Part shown: positions 5,412 to 11,509 of the stretch, one piece after another
Layout of the letters: the number at the start of each line of letters is the position of its first letter
How positions within the stretch are numbered: position 1 is the stretch's first letter
Source: RGIG5579 sp045590715
Lineage (GTDB): Bacteria; Bacillota; Clostridia; Oscillospirales; SIG627
Assembly: GCA_045590715.1 (NCBI GenBank)
Contig: JAZNRO010000080.1
Coordinates: 1-11,509, forward strand
Direction of reading: 5' to 3'
DNA: 11,509 bases
Program-made: the position numbers and the translations under genes
Notes under the pieces: generated by a model
What the model was told of the DNA's origin: nothing
Seen by the model: the letters and a program-made list of their open reading frames with translations, nothing else
The model's database searches: none

Positions 5412-8400
5412 ATGCTGTTAAATCATCTGATCCAAAAGGAAAAGTCCTTTGCTCCTTTGATGGGAGCCCTGGAAAAAGAGAATAAGCCGGTTTTGGTGAC
5501 GGGCATTTCCAGTAGCCTAAAGCACCTGTTTCCCGGCGCAGTTCTTTCCCATACCGGAAAAAAAGCCTTGATCCTTTTGCCCGATGAGGCAGAGGCGGTG
5601 CGGATGCACAAGGCTCTTTCTTCGGTATTTCCCGGCGCGCTCTTTTTTCCCGAGCGGGATTTTTCTTTGGTTCGGGTAGACTCTTCCAGCCGTGATTTTT
5701 CCGGCGAAAGACTGGCGGTACTTACCCGTATTGTAAAGGGTGATTATACTTGCGTGGTCACCACTGCTGCCGCCGCCTCTCAGGCTACGGTTCCTCCGGA
5801 GAGAATGAAAAATCTTCAAATGGAAATTTCCGTGGGCCAGGAGATCTCCAAAGAAGATCTGATCCGGGCCATGCAGGAAAACGGCTACGAATCCTCCCAT
5901 CGGGTGGAAGGTGTCGGTCAGTACGCTACCCGGGGTGATATTATTGATATTTTTCTTACCGGAGCAGAGTATCCGGTGAGAATCGAGCTCTTTGGGGACG
6001 AAATCGACTGCATGGGCAGTTTTGATATTACCACCCAAAGAAGAATGGAAAATATTTCTTCTATCACCTTGTTTCCCGCCCAGGAGATCACTTATACCCA
6101 AAGCGAAAAGGAGATCATCTGCCAGTATCTCCGGGAAGAAAAGGAAAAGACCCGTCCCGAAGAAAAGGAAAAGCGGGTCTTTATCCGCTCTCTTCTTGAC
6201 CGGATGGAAGGGGGACTGGAATTCCCTAAAGATCTTTTCCTCCCTTTGATCTACCGCTTTGCTACTTTATTTGATTATTTTCAGAAGGAAACGGTCTTTC
6301 TCTACGGACAAACGGATTGCAAGGAAGCTCTTTCCCGTTCAAACCGTTTGCTGGAGGAAGAGATCAGTCTTCTGCTGGAAGAAAATAAAACTTTACTGCC
6401 GAAAGAGGATCTAAAGCTTCTTTTGGATTTTGACGATCTTTCGGAAGATCTGTCCCGGCGTCCGGTTTTATTGATGGAAAACTTTTTTGCCGGGAAAAGC
6501 CCTATCGCCCCCAGCGGTATCTTCTCCTTTGTGACCCGTACCTCTCCCCGGGCTTTCCGGGATCTTTCGGGACTTGTGGAAGATATTTTTTCCCTGCGGG
6601 AAGAAGGGTACAAAACCCTTGTTCTCTGTGAAAATTCCCTTTCCCGGGAAAATCTTATTTCCGCTTTGAAGGAAAGGGATATCCCTTATGACAAGGCGGA
6701 GGAAAGAGGGGAAGAGAATTTTTCTGACGGGGTGACCCTTGTTCTTCGCAGTTTCCCCGGGGGAGATCTTATCCTTTCCGGCTTTGAACTTTCCGATTCC
6801 CGGGTGGTACTGCTTCGGGATACGGATTCGGACCAGATGAAAAAAACGGGTAAGAAAAAAGACCGCAGCGGCGTGAAACAAAGCGCCAAGAAAAAGCTTT
6901 TATCTTACCAGGATCTGACCGTCGGCGATTACGTGGTGCATCAGAGCCACGGTATCGGTATTTTCCAGGGCGTGGAAAAGATGCGCTCCGGGGACGGCAG
7001 TATCAAAGACTTTATTAAAATTGCTTATGCAGGCAAGGACGTTTTGTACGTGCCTTGCGCCAATCTGGACGCGGTGTCCAAATATATCGGACCGAAAAGT
7101 GATTCCGGTACCTTAAAGCTTTCCAAAATGGGCGGCGGAGAGTGGCAGAAAGCCACCTCGCGGGCAAAGGCCAGCGCCAAGAGCATTGCGAAAAACCTCA
7201 TTGCCCTATACGCCGAAAGACAGAAAATGCCGGGCTTTGCCTTTTCTCCCGATACCACCTGGCAGAAGGAGTTTGAAGATTCCTTCCCCTACGGAGAAAC
7301 GGAAAGTCAGCTTCGCGCCACCGCCGAGATCAAGGCGGATATGGAAAAGAAAGTACCCATGGACCGCCTTCTTTGCGGTGACGTAGGCTTTGGTAAAACG
7401 GAAGTTGCCCTTCGGGGCGTGTTTAAATGCGTGATGGAAGGCAAGCAGGCAGCGATCCTGGTGCCTACTACTATTCTTGCCTGGCAGCACTATCAGACCA
7501 TTTTATCCCGCTTCAAGGGGTATCCGGTAAAAATCGAGATGCTGTCCCGCTTCCGCACCAAAAAAGAACAGACGAAGATCTTAAAGGATCTGGCCCAGGG
7601 TAAAATTGACGTTTTGGTGGGAACTCACCGCCTTTTGCAGAAGGATATCTCCTTCCCCGACCTTGGCTTTTTGGTCATTGACGAGGAGCAGAGATTCGGC
7701 GTTGGTCATAAGGAAAGACTGAAAGAAATTTCCCGCGGGGTAGACGTTTTGACCCTGACCGCCACCCCCATTCCCCGCACCTTAAATATGGCCCTTTCCG
7801 GTATCCGGGATATGAGCTTGTTAGAGGAAGCACCGGAGGACCGATTCCCGGTGCAGACCTACGTTTTGGAATACGATCGGGGAATTTTGCTGGAAGCGAT
7901 CCGCCGGGAACTGCGGCGGGGAGGCCAGGTGTTTTATTTAAATAACAATATTGACGAGCTTTTGTCCTTAAGACCTCTTCTGGAAAGAGAGTTTCCTGAA
8001 GCCAGCATCGGAATCGCCCACGGAAAAATGGATAAAGATGCCCTTTCCGACGTGTGGAAAGAGATGATGGATAAGGAGAAGGATATCCTTCTTTGTACCA
8101 CCATTATTGAAACGGGTATCGACCTGCCCGACGCCAATACCCTCATCGTGGAAAATGCAGACCGTTTCGGTCTTTCTCAGCTTCATCAGATCAGAGGACG
8201 AGTGGGCCGTTCCGACCGAAAGGCCTACGCTTATCTGACCTACCGTCGGGGCAAGGTGCTTTCGGAAGTATCCGTAAAGCGCCTGGAGGCCATTCGGGAA
8301 TATACCCAGTTCGGCGCAGGCTTCCAGATCGCCCTTCGTGACCTTGAGATCCGGGGCGCGGGAAATCTTTTGGGCGCGGAGCAGTCCGGCCATCTTGACA

Positions 8401-8942
8401 GCATCGGTTATGATATGTATATGAAGATCCTTTCGGATGCGGTGCTTGCTGAAAAGGGCGAAAAGGTAGTAGAGAGAAGCGAGTGCGTGGTGGACTTAAG
8501 TCTGGACGGCTATATCCCCGAAAAATACGTTCCTTACCCTGCCCAGCGTCTTGATCTGTACCGGAAGATCGCATCCATCCGGACGAAAGAAGATGCAGAC
8601 GATCTGACGGACGAGCTTTTGGACCGCTTTGGGGATATTCCGAAAAGCGTGCAGAATCTTTTCTCGGTGGCCCTTCTTCGCAGTCACGCGGAAAGGCTTC
8701 TTTGCGAGAGCATCAAGGAGCAAAAGGGAAAAGTGACTTTCGTCTTTTCCCAGGTTCCTCACGAAGCCCTGCTTCTTTTGTCGGCTCTTTACGCCTCCCG
8801 TCTTTCCCTTTCTTTTTCGGGAAAGAGCGGTGTTACCTTAAACTTAAAAGAAAAAGAAAGCGTTTTGACCCAATGCGCTGACCTTCTTTGTCATCTGGAA
8901 GGGTTTATAAGGGATTTAGAAAACGGAAAGGAAGAAAAATGA
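5412..8942 (+). CDS. mfd: Transcription-repair coupling factor Mfd
   Basis: Mfd is an ATP-driven DNA translocase that removes RNA polymerase stalled at lesions and recruits UvrA for nucleotide excision repair. At 1176 aa it is full length (B. subtilis 1177). The UvrB-like, UvrA-binding N-terminal region includes EGVGQYATRGDIIDIF (about 162-177). The RNA-polymerase interaction domain begins with VGDYVVHQSHGIGIF (504-518). The translocase motor has Walker A GDVGFGKTE (656-664), Walker B-type DEEQRFG (757-763), TATPIPRT, and motif VI QLHQIRGRVGR (923-933). The translocation module has FGAGFQIALRDLEIRGAGNLLG, followed by the C-terminal TRCF domain. ATG 5412 is 8 bp after ymdB, with no clear Shine-Dalgarno sequence, so coupled translation is likely. 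The stop overlaps the next start as ATGA. No motif is missing and no frameshift is seen. Confidence 0.98.
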   Translation: MLLNHLIQKEKSFAPLMGALEKENKPVLVTGISSSLKHLFPGAVLSHTGKKALILLPDEAEAVRMHKALSSVFPGALFFPERDFSLVRVDSSSRDFSGERLAVLTRIVKGDYTCVVTTAAAASQATVPPERMKNLQMEISVGQEISKEDLIRAMQENGYESSHRVEGVGQYATRGDIIDIFLTGAEYPVRIELFGDEIDCMGSFDITTQRRMENISSITLFPAQEITYTQSEKEIICQYLREEKEKTRPEEKEKRVFIRSLLDRMEGGLEFPKDLFLPLIYRFATLFDYFQKETVFLYGQTDCKEALSRSNRLLEEEISLLLEENKTLLPKEDLKLLLDFDDLSEDLSRRPVLLMENFFAGKSPIAPSGIFSFVTRTSPRAFRDLSGLVEDIFSLREEGYKTLVLCENSLSRENLISALKERDIPYDKAEERGEENFSDGVTLVLRSFPGGDLILSGFELSDSRVVLLRDTDSDQMKKTGKKKDRSGVKQSAKKKLLSYQDLTVGDYVVHQSHGIGIFQGVEKMRSGDGSIKDFIKIAYAGKDVLYVPCANLDAVSKYIGPKSDSGTLKLSKMGGGEWQKATSRAKASAKSIAKNLIALYAERQKMPGFAFSPDTTWQKEFEDSFPYGETESQLRATAEIKADMEKKVPMDRLLCGDVGFGKTEVALRGVFKCVMEGKQAAILVPTTILAWQHYQTILSRFKGYPVKIEMLSRFRTKKEQTKILKDLAQGKIDVLVGTHRLLQKDISFPDLGFLVIDEEQRFGVGHKERLKEISRGVDVLTLTATPIPRTLNMALSGIRDMSLLEEAPEDRFPVQTYVLEYDRGILLEAIRRELRRGGQVFYLNNNIDELLSLRPLLEREFPEASIGIAHGKMDKDALSDVWKEMMDKEKDILLCTTIIETGIDLPDANTLIVENADRFGLSQLHQIRGRVGRSDRKAYAYLTYRRGKVLSEVSVKRLEAIREYTQFGAGFQIALRDLEIRGAGNLLGAEQSGHLDSIGYDMYMKILSDAVLAEKGEKVVERSECVVDLSLDGYIPEKYVPYPAQRLDLYRKIASIRTKEDADDLTDELLDRFGDIPKSVQNLFSVALLRSHAERLLCESIKEQKGKVTFVFSQVPHEALLLLSALYASRLSLSFSGKSGVTLNLKEKESVLTQCADLLCHLEGFIRDLENGKEEK

Positions 8943-10021
8943 TGAAACAGAGAAAAATGCGAATTCTTTCATTTCTCCTGGTACTGGTGATGGCTCTCCC
9001 GCTTGTCACCTCTTGCGCCGGAGTGAACAAAAAAGCGGCGGTAAGCTTTCAGGGAGAAGAAATCAACTGCGCGACCTTTCAGTATCTTTGCTCTCTGAAA
9101 AAGACCAGTTATCTTTACGAGGCCTACGGCGTCAGTGAAGGCTCGGTTTCTTCTTCTGAACTGCAGGATAATGGGGCTATCTGGACGGCCAAGGCAGAGG
9201 ACGGCTCTACGGTAGCAGATACTTTAAAGAGCGAAGTTTTGGATGAGGTAAAGCTTTTCCTCTATATGGCAAAATACGCCAAGGACCAGGGCTTTACTCT
9301 GGGCGACAAGGAAAAGAAGCTGGTAAAGCAGCAGTTTGACAAGGCTGTTTCCAATTACGGCGATAAAAAAAGCTTTAACCGGGAAATGAAGCGGTACGGC
9401 ATCAATTACGATCAGATGCTGGCGTACAATTACTTCCAGACACTGGCTTATCAGGGCCTGGAACTGCTCTTCGGGGAAAACGGCAGCCGCCGCATTACCG
9501 ATGAGTCCGTAGAAAAGTATTTTAAGGATCATTACGCTACCACCCTTTGTATTTTTATCAATACCAAGGATAAGACCTATCCTAACGGAAAGGTCGTAGG
9601 TCTGCCTCAGGACGAAAAAGAAGCAAAGCTTTCGTTGGCAGAAACCGTTTATCAAAAAGCGCTGGCCGGAGAAGATTTTGCTTCTCTTGTAACGGCTTAT
9701 TCCGATACCGGATCTGACGGGGAAACTGCCGAAAAGGGCTACACCTTCCGTCAGGGCGGTTTTGTCAATAGCAAGGCAGAAGAAAAGGTCTTCCAGATGA
9801 AGACCGGAGAAATTGCCCGGGTGGATACGGATGGCGGCGTTTACATCCTTTGCCGGAAGGCATTAAACACCGATTTCTTTGACAGCGCCAAACAAAGCAT
9901 CCGCACGGAGCTGGAGGAAGTGAAAAAATACGCGCTGGTGTCCGACGTAGACAAGGAATTTAAGGTAAATACCGATTTCTTAAACACCCTTGATATTGCG
10001 GCTATTCCCCACGTAGTATAA
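8939..10021 (+). CDS. PrsA/SurA-like foldase lipoprotein (parvulin-type, possibly inactive)
   Basis: This 360-aa predicted lipoprotein has a signal peptide with lipobox VTSC (Cys26). An N-terminal helical SurA-like region follows (about 30-195). A parvulin-like region spans about 200-310, with AGEDFASLVTAYSD (243-256), the GYTFRQGGF turn and VFQMKTGEI (284-292). It should sit on the outer face of the membrane and help exported proteins fold. Its place right after mfd matches the mfd-prsA order known in clostridia. The histidines typical of active parvulins are absent: the usual HIL strand reads LCIFI (203-207), and the final HII strand reads YILCR. Isomerase activity is therefore doubtful. 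Tandem ATGs occur at 8939 and 8942; 8939 overlaps the mfd stop as ATGA and lies 6 nt after AAAGGA (8927-8932). The rho-independent terminator follows. Confidence 0.85.
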   Translation: MMKQRKMRILSFLLVLVMALPLVTSCAGVNKKAAVSFQGEEINCATFQYLCSLKKTSYLYEAYGVSEGSVSSSELQDNGAIWTAKAEDGSTVADTLKSEVLDEVKLFLYMAKYAKDQGFTLGDKEKKLVKQQFDKAVSNYGDKKSFNREMKRYGINYDQMLAYNYFQTLAYQGLELLFGENGSRRITDESVEKYFKDHYATTLCIFINTKDKTYPNGKVVGLPQDEKEAKLSLAETVYQKALAGEDFASLVTAYSDTGSDGETAEKGYTFRQGGFVNSKAEEKVFQMKTGEIARVDTDGGVYILCRKALNTDFFDSAKQSIRTELEEVKKYALVSDVDKEFKVNTDFLNTLDIAAIPHVV

Positions 10022-10032
10022 AAAAGCAAAAG

Positions 10033-10072
10033 AAAAAAACCGATTGAAATTTCAATCGGTTTTTCTTTTTTT
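10033..10072. terminator. Bidirectional terminator between the mfd-prsA operon and the rnf operon
   Basis: ACCGATTGAA (10039-10048) and TTCAATCGGT (10051-10060) form a perfect stem around a central AT. An A-run precedes it and a T-rich tract follows (10061-10072). The symmetry lets it end the plus-strand prsA transcript and the minus-strand rnfB transcript. Confidence 0.93.
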
Positions 10073-10073
10073 T

Positions 10074-10871
10074 CTATTTTTTCTCAAAGAAGGGACGGAT
10101 AATGCCGCGGGGACAAACGTTTACGCATTCTCCGCAGCCGGTGCAAAGATTTTCATCAATTCTTGCACAGTTGTTTTCCACTAAAATTGCTCCCACCGTG
10201 CAAACCTTCTCGCACTTTTTACAGCCGATGCAACCGGCATTGCAGGAGCGGAGAACGTCCGCACCCTTTAATTTTGCAGTGCAGTGCACCCCGAAATGAG
10301 AAGAATGGGGTACCATACGGATCAGTCCCTTGGGACAAGCCGAAACGCAAAGGGAACAGCTGTGGCATTTATCCGGGTCTACCACCGCCACTCCGTCCAG
10401 AACGTGAATGGCATCAAAGGCGCAGACCTTTTCACAGTTGCCAAGGCCCGTGCAACCGTCGGGGCAGAATTTGGTACCGCCGGCAAGCTTTGCCGCGATC
10501 CGGCAATCCCTTATGCCTTCGTATATGTATTTATCCTTGGCACCGGATCCGCCGGCGCACATCACGTGGGCGATCAGTCTGTCCTCATTTTTCAGGGTCA
10601 TGTGGCAGAGTTTTTCAATTTTCATAATGCTTTCCCGGGTAATGGCGGTGCACCTTACAGGGCGAACACCTTCTTTTAAAATGCCGTCGGCAAATTCCGA
10701 ACAGCCGGCAAATCCGCACCCGCCGCAGTTGGCACCGGGAAGCAGGGCATAGATCTTTTTCTTTTTGGTGTCCCGGGTCAGAGAAGCCTTCTTTTCCATC
10801 AGGGAGAGCAGAAGGCCGAAAAGCGCGCCCAGCACCAAAAACAAAAGGAGGGTCAATAGTATTTTTTCCAT
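10074..10871 (-). CDS. rnfB: RnfB, iron-sulfur subunit of the Rnf ferredoxin:NAD+ oxidoreductase
   Basis: RnfB takes electrons from reduced ferredoxin and feeds them into the ion-pumping Rnf complex. The 265-aa protein has one N-terminal membrane helix (about 3-25). Next comes the Fes-type domain with LPGANCGGCGFAGC, whose Cys49, 52, 57 and 74 bind one 4Fe-4S cluster. Four more cysteine groups follow: Cys136/140/146/150 with wider spacing, 169/172/175/179, 214/217/220/224 and 243/246/249/253. That suggests about five clusters, as in cluster-rich clostridial RnfB proteins rather than the shorter proteobacterial form. Cys105, 123, 197 and 210 are extra. AAGGAG (10883-10878) precedes ATG 10871 and overlaps the rnfA stop codon. 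RnfB is the last gene of its operon, as in Acetobacterium-type clusters. Confidence 0.96.
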   Translation of the reverse strand: MEKILLTLLLFLVLGALFGLLLSLMEKKASLTRDTKKKKIYALLPGANCGGCGFAGCSEFADGILKEGVRPVRCTAITRESIMKIEKLCHMTLKNEDRLIAHVMCAGGSGAKDKYIYEGIRDCRIAAKLAGGTKFCPDGCTGLGNCEKVCAFDAIHVLDGVAVVDPDKCHSCSLCVSACPKGLIRMVPHSSHFGVHCTAKLKGADVLRSCNAGCIGCKKCEKVCTVGAILVENNCARIDENLCTGCGECVNVCPRGIIRPFFEKK

Positions 10872-10881
10872 ACGGATCTCC

Positions 10882-11472
10882 TTAAAAGTGCATTAGAGAA
10901 AAAGCGTAAAAGGCGATGGCTACAAGTCCCGCGCTTACAAGCACCATAGGAACGCCTCTGAAATGAGGGGAAATATCCTCTTCCTGGATCCGCTTTCTTA
11001 CGCCTGCAAATAAAAGAAGGGCAAAGGCAAAGCCGAGAGAAGCGGCAAAGCAGTAAAAAACAGCGGAGAAAAAGTGGGTAAAGGAAGCGGAAAAATCGGA
11101 AAATACCGTTCTTAAGGTGGTAATAATAGCGCAGTTTACACAAACAAGAGGCAGGTATACCCCCAGGGCGTTAAAGAGGGCCGGGCGGTATTTTTCCAGT
11201 AGAATTTCCAAAATCTGAACCAGAAATGCGATGACCAGAAGAAAAACGGGGGTGGTTAAAAAGGTCAGATCAAAAGGCCAAAGAACAAAGCGGTATATGG
11301 GCCAGACCAGTGCCCCGGAAAGCGTGGTAATTCCAATGACGGAAAGGGCCATGCCCAAGGAAGTGCGCACGTTTTTGGAAGTGCCTATAAAGGGACAAAG
11401 TCCGTAGAATTTTACCAAAACGTAATTTTCGGCAAAAAGAGCGGAAAAGAGGATCAAAACAAGCTTTGTCAT
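10882..11472 (-). CDS. rnfA: RnfA, membrane subunit of the Rnf complex
   Basis: This integral membrane protein of 196 aa (family about 190) has around six hydrophobic segments. It belongs to the RnfA/NqrE family, which pairs with RnfE to form the membrane core that carries electrons across the bilayer. ENYVLVKFYGLCPFIG (15-30) contains Cys26, and LPLVCVNCAI (107-116) contains Cys114. These two positions correspond to the conserved cysteines reported to bind a shared 2Fe-2S cluster with the partner subunit. GGAGGAAG (11484-11477) precedes ATG 11472, and the ATG overlaps the stop of the upstream gene as ATGA, so translation is probably coupled. RnfB starts 10 bp further on. RnfA is preferred over the related RnfE because of the LCPFIGTSK motif and the position directly before rnfB. 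Confidence 0.96.
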   Translation of the reverse strand: MTKLVLILFSALFAENYVLVKFYGLCPFIGTSKNVRTSLGMALSVIGITTLSGALVWPIYRFVLWPFDLTFLTTPVFLLVIAFLVQILEILLEKYRPALFNALGVYLPLVCVNCAIITTLRTVFSDFSASFTHFFSAVFYCFAASLGFAFALLLFAGVRKRIQEEDISPHFRGVPMVLVSAGLVAIAFYAFSLMHF

Positions 11473-11509
11473 AATTCTTCCTCCTCTCTCTCCGGCATTT
11501 TTTTGATCT
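11469..11509 (-). CDS. rnfE: Partial CDS, probable C-terminal end of RnfE
   Basis: One frame is open from the window edge and ends in a TGA (11471-11469) that overlaps the rnfA start as ATGA. The twelve visible residues are IKKMPEREEEEL, a charged tail with no diagnostic motif. In clostridial rnf operons (order C, D, G, E, A, B) the gene before rnfA is rnfE, and a charged cytoplasmic tail would fit. The assignment rests on gene order alone. Confidence 0.55.
   Translation of the reverse strand, partial: IKKMPEREEEEL

Noticed and set aside
10102..10752. Several plus-strand ORFs of 65-154 codons opposite rnfB
   Set aside because: They are antisense shadows of the Cys-rich rnfB coding sequence, lack binding sites, and show no protein-like features.

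Overview
The window looks like chromosomal DNA from an anaerobic, low-to-mid GC member of the Bacillota, probably a Clostridia species. Three things point there: an rnf cluster with rnfE (tail only), rnfA and rnfB in clostridial order, a membrane-anchored RNase Y followed by a YmdB phosphodiesterase, and mfd followed by a PrsA-type lipoprotein. Strong AGGAGG-like ribosome binding sites and near-consensus sigma-A promoters fit this. The species cannot be told from the sequence. Every protein identification rests on motif recognition by eye, not on a database search.

Left accessory part (1-1061, AT-richer than the rest). A short array of tandem mini-hairpins (51-126) sits directly in front of a four-helix-bundle (S23/Avd-like) gene (142-495). 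Next comes a small switch-like module: a 68-aa Xre/Cro repressor on the minus strand (520-726), divergent from a 65-residue lipoprotein gene (804-1001). The lipoprotein gene has a perfect-consensus sigma-A promoter with two operator-like palindromes laid over it. The module is bracketed by two nearly identical 41-bp terminator sequences.

Middle part (1062-2882). A minus-strand gene encodes a 341-aa lipoprotein of unknown function, possibly a beta-propeller. Divergent from it is a ClpP-class serine protease of the TepA type.

Main operon (about 2910-10064, plus strand). A good promoter, overlaid by a 10-bp-arm palindrome, drives rny, ymdB, mfd and a prsA-like gene. The genes are separated by 22 bp, 8 bp and a 4-bp ATGA overlap, so they are probably co-transcribed. 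The operon combines mRNA decay (RNase Y), cleavage of cyclic nucleotides (YmdB), rescue of stalled RNA polymerase for repair (Mfd) and extracytoplasmic protein folding (PrsA-like). A perfect 12-bp-arm hairpin lies inside the ymdB coding sequence. The operon ends at a symmetrical terminator shared with the convergent rnf operon.

Right part (10074-11509, minus strand). This is the 3' end of an rnf operon: the last 12 codons of a probable rnfE, then rnfA and rnfB. Rnf is the membrane ferredoxin:NAD+ oxidoreductase that couples electron transfer to ion pumping.

No stretch longer than 300 bases lacks a gene, and I saw no tRNA, rRNA, CRISPR array or transposase. The best candidates for something undescribed are the hairpin array tied to the four-helix-bundle gene, the Xre/lipoprotein module, and the two regulatory-looking structures in the rny operon (promoter palindrome and ymdB hairpin).
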